Source of the DNA: JAOZTV01 sp965371805
Lineage (GTDB): Bacteria; Acidobacteriota; Aminicenantia; UBA2199
Direction of reading: 5' to 3'
NCBI GenBank assembly: GCA_965371805.1
Contig: CBDUZW010000038.1
Location: forward strand, 1-43,495
DNA: 43,495 nucleotides
Position numbers and translations under genes: made by a program. Shown here piece after piece: positions 7,118 to 15,077 of the stretch. Every line of letters begins with the position of its first letter. The first letter of the stretch is position 1. Under the pieces are notes generated by a model. That model did no database searches. It was not told the DNA's origin and saw only the letters and a program-made list of their open reading frames with translations.

Positions 7118-8229
7118 TCACGAAACGGAAAATATCGTACGTTAAGGTTTTAAAGCCCACTAAATTGTTTAGGATTTTACCAGTTGGATATGAGACTGCT
7201 TCTGAGATAAATCTTATAAAATTTGATGATAAAGTTGCTAATCTGGCTAAAAAAAATGTTGCTTTAGTTGTAAAAAATCGTGATAAGTTACTGAAAAGCA
7301 GTACTTTATTTATAAATGAGGGTAAAAAGTATATAAATGATCATGCTAATGATAATAATATGAACCTTAAGGCTAAAGTGTTATTGTTTTTCGCAGGGCT
7401 TGCGATAACTAGCGGTGCGTTGGCTGAAAGTCCTAACGTTGAGCATGTTAAAGGGCAGGTTGAGAAACATGATGTTATGAAGAAGAGTAATAAATCTTTT
7501 AAGATTGCTATAGAAGATGGTGTGATGTATTTATATAATAATAGTGGAGCTATTTGGAAAATGCCTCGGTTCAATGGTAGATTTGTTGAGATGTGTAGCG
7601 TTACTAATTTACCAAATGATTTTAAACCTTATAATATTGTAGATATCACTGTAGAGGATAGTGTGTTATATTTGTATAATGACGATGATAAGACTCTTTG
7701 GGAAATGCCTCGATTTACTGGTCCATTAACTAAGGTATGTAAATTAGAAAATTTGTCTGAAGATTTTTATAAATCAAAGATAAGTAGTATTGCTATAGAA
7801 GATAGTGTATTATATTTATATAGTAATGATAGTGGGACAATTTGGAAAATGCCTCGGTTTAATGGCAAACCTACTATAATAAATAATGTTGGTGACCTTC
7901 CAAATAATATTACAGATGTTACGATAGAAGATGGTGTGCTGTATTTATACGGTAATGATAAAATTCTTTGGAAGTTACCTCGATTTACTGGTCCAGTGAG
8001 GGAAGTATGTAAATTGAAAAATCCAGCTCAGAACTTTGCCAAATTCAATGTGGATACTATTGCAATGGAAGATAGTGTGTTATATTTATATAATAGTGAT
8101 AGTGGAACAATTTGGAAAATGCCTCGGTTTAATGGTAAGCCTGAAAAAATACCCGGTATAATTGATCCTTCATCAGAGTTTTACAAAACTTATTTTGCTA
8201 AAAAATCAGAACTAGCAACTAACAAATAA
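7099..8229 (+). CDS. Five-repeat beta-propeller protein (tachylectin-2-like), exported
   Basis: The frame gives up to 376 aa. The likely functional start is the ATG at 7360 (residue 88), which opens a signal peptide (MNLKAKVLLFFAGLAITSGA, then LAES). The TTG at 7099 lies in the neighbouring element. The 85 codons before residue 88 are nonetheless open and protein-like, so a longer fusion cannot be excluded. Five repeats begin with I/V/M-E-D-x-V near residues 138, 185, 233, 276 and 323 (period 43-48, mostly 47). Each has LYLY and a W-x-x-PRF-[NT]-G motif. Repeats 1, 3 and 5 are one type (IWKMPRFNG) and 2 and 4 another (PRFTGP). Five 47-residue repeats match tachylectin-2-type 5-bladed lectin propellers, which suggests sugar binding. 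No ribosome site is clear. Confidence 0.65.
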   Translation: MFYWGQLTKRKISYVKVLKPTKLFRILPVGYETASEINLIKFDDKVANLAKKNVALVVKNRDKLLKSSTLFINEGKKYINDHANDNNMNLKAKVLLFFAGLAITSGALAESPNVEHVKGQVEKHDVMKKSNKSFKIAIEDGVMYLYNNSGAIWKMPRFNGRFVEMCSVTNLPNDFKPYNIVDITVEDSVLYLYNDDDKTLWEMPRFTGPLTKVCKLENLSEDFYKSKISSIAIEDSVLYLYSNDSGTIWKMPRFNGKPTIINNVGDLPNNITDVTIEDGVLYLYGNDKILWKLPRFTGPVREVCKLKNPAQNFAKFNVDTIAMEDSVLYLYNSDSGTIWKMPRFNGKPEKIPGIIDPSSEFYKTYFAKKSELATNK

Positions 8230-8368
8230 AATTCTTTTCTCCGACCAAAACAAAATTCTTACATTTTTTTACATAAAGGCATTTAAACTTTACAACAAAT
8301 ATCAATTCTAACAAAAACATTACAAAAATGTTTCAAAATTAAAGTAATTTTTCCGGAGGAAACGAAAA

Positions 8369-9073
8369 ATGAAAATAAAAGATGCACCATTTACTGATGC
8401 AATTAAAGACAGGGCTGGACATTTTGAAGTTGCAAGTGGCGGGACCTTATTTTTAGATGAAATTGGTAATCTGCCCCTTTCTCTGCAGGCAAAAATATTG
8501 AGAGTTTTAGAGACCAGAGAGGTTAAAAGGCTTGGATCTCATAAATCAATACCTATTGATATCAGGCTTATTTCTGCAACAAACCTGGATGTTAGTGAAA
8601 TGGTGAAGGAGAATAAATTCAGGGAGGATTTACTATACAGGATTAATACTATTGAGATACAATTGCCGCCACTTCGGGATAGAGGTCAGGACATTATAAT
8701 GCTGGCAGAAATATTCCTTAAACAATATTGTTTAAAATACAAGAAAACTGACAAAAAATTATCATCTGAAACGAAAAAGAAATTACTAAGTTATAGTTGG
8801 CCTGGAAATGTCCGGGAATTAAAACATTCAACCGAGAGAGCTGTAATTATGAGTGATGGAGATATGCTAGGTGTCAATGACTTTTTCTTTTCCTCAAAAA
8901 ATGAGGATTCGGAAAATTCTGATAGTTTAGATTTAGAAAATAGTGAAAAAAAAATTATTCAGAAAGCATTGAAAAAACATCTCAATAATATTTCTAAAAC
9001 AGCAATTGAATTAGGTTTGTCCAGATCAGCTTTATATCGAAGAATAGAAAAATATAAGCTTGATTTAAGTTGA
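8369..9073 (+). CDS. N-terminally truncated sigma-54 activator (NtrC family)
   Basis: This 234-aa protein corresponds to the C-terminal half of an NtrC-type enhancer-binding protein. It starts at a degenerate GAFTGA loop (DAPFTDA), then has Walker B in GGTLFLDEIGNL, the LRVLETREVKRLG segment, the Arg-finger region FREDLLYRIN, the sensor-2 motif SWPGNVREL and a C-terminal Fis-type HTH (NISKTAIELGLSRSALYRRI). The receiver domain and Walker A are missing, so it should not hydrolyse ATP or activate sigma-54. Yet the ATG has a good ribosome site (CCGGAGGAAACG, 8 bp upstream) and the frame is intact. It may be a fossil or a DNA-binding competitor. The sensor kinase follows after 4 bp, indicating a former two-component pair. 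Confidence 0.85.
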   Translation: MKIKDAPFTDAIKDRAGHFEVASGGTLFLDEIGNLPLSLQAKILRVLETREVKRLGSHKSIPIDIRLISATNLDVSEMVKENKFREDLLYRINTIEIQLPPLRDRGQDIIMLAEIFLKQYCLKYKKTDKKLSSETKKKLLSYSWPGNVRELKHSTERAVIMSDGDMLGVNDFFFSSKNEDSENSDSLDLENSEKKIIQKALKKHLNNISKTAIELGLSRSALYRRIEKYKLDLS

Positions 9074-9077
9074 AAAC

Positions 9078-10421
9078 ATGAAGCATTATTTAAAGAAATT
9101 CCGCTTTAAAGTATTAATACATATTCTATTGATCTGCATCAATATATACATGTCTGTCTATTTTTATCTTCAATATAAAAACCTGATTCTTAATGTCGGT
9201 TTTTTTATTTTACTTTCTTATCAGATTATCAAATTATTCAGGTTAATGGACATCACGAATCGTGATTTTCAAAGATTTCTTGAGGCAATTGAATATTCAG
9301 ATTTTACTCAATCGTTTTCTGATAAAAAAATGGGGAAATCTTTTTTAGAATTAAATTCAGCATTTAATCATGTTGTTGAAAAATTCAAAAAAAATAGAAC
9401 TGAAAAAGAGAAGAGTCTTAGGTATATGCAAACAATAGTTCAATATATAAATAGTGGACTTATCAGTTATAACCGTCAGGGTAATGTTGATTTTATAAAC
9501 CGGGCCGGTAAAAAAATATTGAATTTGAGTTTTCTAAAAAACATTAATAATTTAAAAGATTCTCATTCAGATATATATGACTTGATAAAAAATATCGGAC
9601 ATGGAGAGAAAATTGTAAAGAAAGTCAAAATCAATAATGATTTCAAACAAATGGCATTTTCTTCTTTTGAATTCAGAATTGGAGAAAAAAATTTAACACT
9701 TTTGTCCATACAGGATATTCATAATGTTCTGGAAGATAAAGAATTTGAAGCCTGGCAAAAATTAATAAGGGTATTAACTCATGAAATAATGAACTCTCTC
9801 ACTCCAATTTCTTCTCTCAGTTCAACAACTTATGACCTAATGAAAAATCTTGATATGGAAAACTGTAAATCTGATAGTAATATGCAGGACATTAAAGATG
9901 CATTAAATACAATTCATTTGAGGTCAAAAGGTTTGATTGATTTTGTAAATGCCTATAGAAATCTTACGATAATACCAAAACCTGAGTTAAAAATATTATC
10001 AGTTAAAGAGCTTGTATCAAATACCTTCATTATTCTTCAAAATAAAATTAAAGAAAATAATATAGAGATATCTTATAATATTGATCCTGAATCATTGGAG
10101 ATTAGCGCTGACTCTTCTCAAATTGAGCAGATCCTGATTAATTTAGTTATTAATTCGATCCACGCATTAAAAGAGACAAAAAATCCAGAAATTGAAATCA
10201 ACTCATATCTCAGTGATAGTGGTAAAATCGTTATCCAGGTTATTGATAACGGCTCCGGGATATCAGATCAAAATAAAAGTAAGATTTTCATTCCATTTTA
10301 TTCAACCAAAAAGTCTTCCGGTATTGGGTTAAGCTTCTGCAAACAGATCATGAAACTCCATAAAGGGCAGATTAATGTAGTAACAGTAGACGGTCAAACA
10401 ATATTCACATTAAGTTTTTAG
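9078..10421 (+). CDS. Sensor histidine kinase, partner of the truncated sigma-54 activator
   Basis: This 447-aa protein has two N-terminal membrane helices (about 10-30 and 35-55), a PAS-like segment (about 115-215) and a kinase core. The H-box is LIRVLTHEIMNSLTPISSL (His near 236). The N-box is LINLVINSIHAL, the G1 box is DNGSGI, the F-box is PFYSTK and the G2 box is GIGLSFCKQI. It would autophosphorylate on His and pass phosphate to an NtrC-type regulator. The adjacent regulator has lost its receiver domain, so the kinase lacks its cognate Asp here and may be orphaned or talk to a distant regulator. There is no own ribosome site. It starts 4 bp after the regulator and is probably translationally coupled. 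Confidence 0.9.
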   Translation: MKHYLKKFRFKVLIHILLICINIYMSVYFYLQYKNLILNVGFFILLSYQIIKLFRLMDITNRDFQRFLEAIEYSDFTQSFSDKKMGKSFLELNSAFNHVVEKFKKNRTEKEKSLRYMQTIVQYINSGLISYNRQGNVDFINRAGKKILNLSFLKNINNLKDSHSDIYDLIKNIGHGEKIVKKVKINNDFKQMAFSSFEFRIGEKNLTLLSIQDIHNVLEDKEFEAWQKLIRVLTHEIMNSLTPISSLSSTTYDLMKNLDMENCKSDSNMQDIKDALNTIHLRSKGLIDFVNAYRNLTIIPKPELKILSVKELVSNTFIILQNKIKENNIEISYNIDPESLEISADSSQIEQILINLVINSIHALKETKNPEIEINSYLSDSGKIVIQVIDNGSGISDQNKSKIFIPFYSTKKSSGIGLSFCKQIMKLHKGQINVVTVDGQTIFTLSF

Positions 10422-10432
10422 GTGTATATGCA

Positions 10433-10579
10433 ACTATTATTAAGATTACAAAGTTTAAAACGTTTAAAAATGCAGTTTTTGATAAATTTGGTCAAATGTG
10501 TGTGATTGTTGGGCCTAATGGAAGTGGAAAATCATCTTTTTTGATCAATCTTCATTTTCATATATCAAGTATACTATGA
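10433..10579 (+). pseudogene. 5' fragment of an AAA/SMC-type ATPase gene
   Basis: The frame reads TIIKITKFKTFKNAVF, then CVIVGPNGSGKSSF, a classic N-terminal strand plus Walker A motif of RecF/SMC-like ATPases. It changes to unrelated residues and ends at TGA 10577-10579. No ATG is in frame at its beginning, and only about 48 codons remain. It is a leftover of a larger gene lost by deletion, placed between the kinase and the FecR-like gene. The remaining 10580-10692 is non-coding. Confidence 0.6.
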
Positions 10580-10586
10580 TATGAAA
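10556..10586. promoter_or_regulatory. 31-bp dyad upstream of the FecR-like gene
   Basis: TTTCATAT (10556-10563) and ATATGAAA (10579-10586) form perfect 8-bp arms around a centre that is itself dyadic (GTATAC). The centre lies about 150 bp before the expected start of the sigma-54 promoter at 10693. That is a reasonable enhancer position. It differs from the TGTTC-type palindromes elsewhere, so a different activator would be needed. Part of the left arm lies within the ATPase remnant. Confidence 0.4.
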
Positions 10587-10692
10587 CCAATAGAAAAGTA
10601 CTGTTATACTCTTTTTAAGAAGGTTTTGTCCTCTATTTATTACAACTATCTAAAATTTGTCCCATTTTTATGCTAATATTGAATTGAATGTT

Positions 10693-10708
10693 TGGCATAA
10701 ATCTTGCA
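10693..10708 (+). promoter_or_regulatory. Sigma-54 promoter of the FecR-like gene
   Basis: TGGCATAAATCTTGCA has the GG (10694-10695) and GC (10706-10707) pairs 10 bp apart, with TTGCA intact and two deviations from TGGCACG. The start site near 10720 would lie about 20 nt before the ATG, with the AAAGGAGG ribosome site just inside the transcript. Confidence 0.68.
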
Positions 10709-10739
10709 TTGTTAATAATGTGCAAATAAAGGAGGCATA

Positions 10740-12377
10740 ATGAAAAATTTAAAAAAACATGTTCTTACGGTTTTTATATTCAGTCTGATTATGGGTTTAT
10801 CTGTTTTTTCAGGTAATCTTTATTCTTCAAGTGATGTAATTGATTATGGTTATATCTCATATGTTGAAGGAACTCCAAAGGTTATCAGGTTAAATAAAGA
10901 TGAACACAAAGCAACTATAAACCTGCCGGTAGGCCCGGGAGATATGGTTGTAACTGGTGAAAAAGACAGGTGTGAGATGCAATTTGATAATGGAACGATT
11001 ATCAGAATTGACAGTAATTCATTTTTAAAAGTTGAAACAGTCCTAGCAAAAATTATCACATCAAAAAAGACAAAACTGACTACCTTAAGGTTATTGCAAG
11101 GTAAGATCTATGTTATGAATAGTTCTTATAGCAGAGAATTGTTTCAGATTTTGACAGCAAATGCTGGGATTAAATTAAAGAAACACTCAGTTTCTATTAT
11201 CCAGGTTCTTGATTCAGGTTCAACTAAGATTTTTTCAGAAAGAGGCAAACTTGAGCTGCTTTATGGTAAAAATGAAAAAAACAAACAAAAATATAGTATT
11301 AAAGCAAATACTGGATTTGAAGTACTCAGCAATCATAAACTTCTCAGTGCAGCTGGAAAGGATATGGATTTTCTGATATGGAATAAAAAAATCAATTCAG
11401 ATTATAACAAACTCCATTATGGAAAGAGTAAAGTGCCAAAAAAAATTACCAGATATGGAAAAGCAATCGCTCATTGGGCTGAAAAATGGTCTTCATTATA
11501 TGGAGAATGGATATATGACGATATTTTCGGATATATGTGGAAACCTGCAGATGAGAACTTTGCTCTTTCACACTACAGACCATTTTTCCTGGCAAATTAT
11601 ATAAGAATTAATGGTGATCTATTTTTAGTTCCTCAGGAAAAATGGGGTAGGATTCCAGGACAGTTGGGAACATGGGTGTTTTTAGAAAAAACAGGATGGT
11701 CATGGAGGCCTGGACAGGCAGCTTCTACAAATTATATATGGCAGACTCTATTTGGGTTTCACAGTTATACTGGAAGTCAATTGAGAGTTTACAGTTGTTT
11801 TAATGATATTATTGATAATGTATATGGCTCCTATGATCTGTTAAAAACATACAGCTTTTACGGTAGAGAAGTATGGCAGAAAGAATATTTTAAAACTTTT
11901 GGGAAAAAAATAAAAATGCCTAAAACCAAATTATTAAGTAAAAACTTAAAAGGTATTTTTAAAAAGATAAATAAAAATAATGTTAGAACTATTTCAAAAG
12001 TTAAAAAATTCAGCAAATCTATGATAAAGAGTAAACTGATAAGTCCTGTAAAGAGCAAAAGAGCATCTAAATTTAATGTCAGTTCAAAAACTCTGGTTGG
12101 ATTTAGAGATTTTAACCCTGATTCAAAAGTGTTTAAAACAACTAAAACAAAATTATTTTATACAAATAAAACAAATGATATCTCTTGTCCAAAACTGAAA
12201 ATATCATCGAGCAAAATTAATGATTTTCAACGAAGCAAAGTACTACGTTATAAACGTAACTCCAATAGGAGCAGATCAAATTCATATGGATCCTCAACAG
12301 GGACCTCTAACAGATCATCTCAGTCCAGAAGTTCATCTTCTGGAAGCAGTTCCGGGGGAGGTAAATCTAAAGGCTAA
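10740..12377 (+). CDS. FecR-domain protein with DUF6600-like region and Ser/Gly-rich tail
   Basis: This is a 545-aa exported protein. A signal peptide (about 1-25) is followed by a FecR-type domain (about 38-200: YISYVEGTPKVIRL, VGPGDMVVTGEKDRCEMQF, NGTIIRIDSNSFLKVE, LRLLQGKIYV). It lacks the membrane helix and anti-sigma part of true FecR. A central Trp/Tyr-rich section (YGEWIYDDIFGYMWKP, GTWVFLEKTGWSWRPGQ) resembles DUF6600 domains seen with FecR domains in Acidobacteriota. The Lys-rich region at about 395-500 and the tail of about 35 Ser/Gly/Arg residues ending GGGKSKG are probably disordered. The AAAGGAGG site is ideal. A sigma-54 promoter precedes it and a strong terminator follows it, so it is a single-gene unit. 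The role is unknown, perhaps at the cell surface or envelope. Confidence 0.82.
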   Translation: MKNLKKHVLTVFIFSLIMGLSVFSGNLYSSSDVIDYGYISYVEGTPKVIRLNKDEHKATINLPVGPGDMVVTGEKDRCEMQFDNGTIIRIDSNSFLKVETVLAKIITSKKTKLTTLRLLQGKIYVMNSSYSRELFQILTANAGIKLKKHSVSIIQVLDSGSTKIFSERGKLELLYGKNEKNKQKYSIKANTGFEVLSNHKLLSAAGKDMDFLIWNKKINSDYNKLHYGKSKVPKKITRYGKAIAHWAEKWSSLYGEWIYDDIFGYMWKPADENFALSHYRPFFLANYIRINGDLFLVPQEKWGRIPGQLGTWVFLEKTGWSWRPGQAASTNYIWQTLFGFHSYTGSQLRVYSCFNDIIDNVYGSYDLLKTYSFYGREVWQKEYFKTFGKKIKMPKTKLLSKNLKGIFKKINKNNVRTISKVKKFSKSMIKSKLISPVKSKRASKFNVSSKTLVGFRDFNPDSKVFKTTKTKLFYTNKTNDISCPKLKISSSKINDFQRSKVLRYKRNSNRSRSNSYGSSTGTSNRSSQSRSSSSGSSSGGGKSKG

Positions 12378-12392
12378 TTATATTTAAAGTAG

Positions 12393-12428
12393 ATCAAGCG
12401 GTTTTTGATAAAACAAAAACCGCTTGAT
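12393..12428 (+). terminator. Rho-independent-type terminator after the FecR-like gene
   Basis: ATCAAGCGGTTTTTG and its perfect complement CAAAAACCGCTTGAT form a 15-bp stem with a 6-nt loop (ATAAAA), starting 15 bp after the stop codon and followed by TTCGTATTAATT. It is the strongest hairpin in the window and separates the FecR-like gene from the barrel gene. Confidence 0.8.
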
Positions 12429-12476
12429 TTCGTATTAATTAATAAAAAAATCAAATAACATAGTTGGAGGTTAATT

Positions 12477-13313
12477 TTGAAAAAAAAAATATTTATTATT
12501 GCGGCAGTGTTTGTTTTTCTACTTTCTATATCTCTTTATTCATCAGAAATTGAGCTTTTTATTAGTGGTGGATATTCACCGGAATTAGAAATATCATCAA
12601 TGAATTATAACTGGGTCTGGGGGGAGGATTGGATCGATATCTCTGAAAATGGATCAATTAACCTATCTGCATTAAAATGCACGAGCTTCTCAGCTGGAGC
12701 AACAAAATTTTTATCTAAGAATTTTGGAATTTCATTCTTTGTAGACTATTTAAAAAGAGATATTAATTTGAATTCTCAATACAGTATGTCCTTAGTCTGG
12801 TATGATGGAGAATCTGAAATCTTAGATGGGAATTGGAATAATACTGAAAGTATAACTATTATACCTATTGGTTTTAGTCTTGTTTATAGAGTTTTTCTAA
12901 CGGAAAGTACTTTTATTAATATATCAAGTGGCCTTAATTTAAATATAATAAAATTGAATTTAAATAGTAATATAGGTTATGCGGATATCTTAGAAGACGA
13001 TCTTTATTATTATAGAGACTGGTATGACTTAAATGTTCAAAGTTCAAAAGATATCTTAACAGTGGGACTAAATGTTGGAATTGAAATTGAACAAAAAATT
13101 ACTGATAATATTGGGCTTAATATAGGATTTAAATTTATTTATATGTCGGATATTTACACATTATGGAATGTCCTGCCAAAATCTGAATTTATCGGTGAAC
13201 AGGACCTGTTAACTACAACAGAAATTCCGGATATCCATTTTGATAGTAATCTTAGTCAAAACCTTAAATTATCATATGAACGATTTTTTGTAGGTATTAA
13301 AATTTATTTATAG
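12477..13313 (+). CDS. Outer-membrane beta-barrel protein
   Basis: This 278-aa protein begins with a signal peptide (MKKKIFIIAAVFVFLLSISL, then YSS). The rest alternates polar and hydrophobic residues in about ten strands, with aromatic residues and a final strand YERFFVGIKIYL. That is typical of 8-12-stranded outer-membrane barrels of the OmpA/OMP_b-brl kind. The TTG start is set by TTGGAGG at 12464-12470, six bases upstream. It follows the FecR-like gene on the same strand but behind a terminator, so it probably has its own promoter. The substrate is unknown. Confidence 0.72.
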   Translation: MKKKIFIIAAVFVFLLSISLYSSEIELFISGGYSPELEISSMNYNWVWGEDWIDISENGSINLSALKCTSFSAGATKFLSKNFGISFFVDYLKRDINLNSQYSMSLVWYDGESEILDGNWNNTESITIIPIGFSLVYRVFLTESTFINISSGLNLNIIKLNLNSNIGYADILEDDLYYYRDWYDLNVQSSKDILTVGLNVGIEIEQKITDNIGLNIGFKFIYMSDIYTLWNVLPKSEFIGEQDLLTTTEIPDIHFDSNLSQNLKLSYERFFVGIKIYL

Positions 13314-13385
13314 GTAATTAAATTCAAACATAATACTGATAGTAAATAGTTTTTGTGAAAAGCTCTTAGTAGACCCATAATTTGT

Positions 13386-13432
13386 CAAACCTCCTGATTC
13401 TTGTGGAAAAGAAAATCCGGGACGGAGGTTTG
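13386..13432 (+). terminator. Long-loop hairpin between the converging barrel and TolC genes
   Basis: CAAACCTCC (13386-13394) pairs with GGAGGTTTG (13424-13432), a 9-bp stem with a 29-nt loop, followed by TCTTTTGTGTTTTT. Its place after the barrel gene and the T-rich run suit a terminator read rightward. The long loop lowers confidence. Confidence 0.4.
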
Positions 13433-13495
13433 TCTTTTGTGTTTTTGTGATAGAGATGTTTTTGGTGCCAAGCAGGCAAGAAGTAGTATCAAGTC

Positions 13496-15061
13496 TCAAT
13501 TTATATTTGTTGTTTTAGAAAAAATAATTCCTTTTTCTTTTAGCAGGATGCCCAGATTTTTTTGTAAATTTAAAATTGATTTATTGAGATCAATTATCGC
13601 TTTAATTTCTGATGTACTGTTTTCTTCAAAATTTTCCTGAGCTTTTAATACATTATAATTTGTGCTCATACCCGTCTTAAACTTTTTCCCTTCAGCAATT
13701 AATTGAGCGTGTGCAAGTTTTTTAGATGTTTTATATGATTTTAATTTTTTTTTATTTGTCTCGACCTCTCTTAAAGATTGATGGATCTTCTTTAATACTA
13801 ACTGTTGGGCGTTTTTGATATTTAATTTTACCTTTTTGAACTCCATTTTAGCAATAGCTAAGTTTGCTTTAGACTCTTTAAATGACAAGGGGATTTTTAA
13901 ACTAATGCTTATATTCCAATTATTATAAATAGCCTTTAATGTGTCCTGTATCGAAACCCACATATTCCGCTTTATTACATTAATGGGTTTTCTGTCAAAT
14001 CCAGTACCATCATAGATGGTCTCATCACCTGAGATACCACTTGTCCAGTAGTTAAAATTAAAATTAAGTTCAGGAAGAATCATGTTATTTCTATACTTTA
14101 CTTCAACCCCTTTACCTTTTAATTCAGACTCAAGATTTTTAATCAATGGGTCATTATTTCTTGATATACTAATCGCTTCATCCAATGTAGGGATGGTATA
14201 AGAATAAGCCGATTCCGGGTCATCAACTGCTATAAGTTGATTTTTCCATTTTTTAGTGTCATCTTGAAAATTCATTATAGTTCTGAGGTTTTCTTCTGAT
14301 TCCCTGACCGAAGATATGGACTGAATGATTTCACTCTACTTATTGGCAACCTCGGATTTAGCAGTTAAAATCTCCAGTTCCGGTATTGTTCCAGCCTTTA
14401 ACTTTTTGAAATTTATTAATTCCAGGTCTTTTGCAGCCCTTAAACTCTCTTGTTTCACCTTATAATATAATCTGGAATAGGCCAGATCCCAATAAGCATT
14501 TTCTACATTATATACTGTTTCGAGAACCTTTTCTTTTAATCTATAATAGGCACTTTTTTGTGCATAGGTAGAGATTAATATATTTCTTCTGGTTACTTTG
14601 CTTCCGAACCCTTTAAGTAGAGGCTGGGTTATACTCAACTGCATTAATGCATTAAATTGTGGATTCAGATTTGCAAAACTATTATTTGTCTCGTTTCTAC
14701 TTTCACTGAAATAGATGCTCGCAAACCCGCCATATGGTAGGTTTTGATTCAGTTCAATATTTAAACCCATTGACTCCATTTGTGAGATATCAGCACCATC
14801 CAGTAATGAAGAAGATGGGTTTTTAGTTTTAGTCTTTTCCATATTAAGCGAGAGGGTAGGGATAAATAGAGCCTTATTTACTGAAACATTTTTATTGTTT
14901 ATATCATAGTCAAGTTGTTGGATCTGTAAGTCTATATTGTTCTTTAGTGCATGAACAATACTTTCCTTCAGTTTTAAGTTATTCTCATTTTTATCATCTA
15001 GAGGAACCAAAAACATTGTAGATAAAACAAAAAAAACATATAAAAGTATAATTATTTTCAT
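13496..15061 (-). pseudogene. TolC-family outer-membrane efflux protein, copy 1, interrupted by TAG
   Basis: The gene encodes a TolC-type channel like copy 2 at 17691-19256, with which it stays collinear over the full 520-odd codons. An in-frame TAG at 14336-14338 replaces the GAG (Glu) codon that follows ANK in copy 2. The frame then continues without shift (SEIIQSI) to the normal end. The first part (to 14336) has the signal peptide and the first helical repeat with PSSSLLDGADIS and ITQPLLKGFGSK. The second part has ISLKIPLSF and the second repeat. A single substitution separates it from an intact gene, so this is a recent inactivation, a sequencing error or rare readthrough. The ATG at 15061 is preferred to GTG 15070 because AGGTG then sits at a normal distance. 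Confidence 0.85.
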
Positions 15062-15077
15062 TATTTTCACCTTTTTC

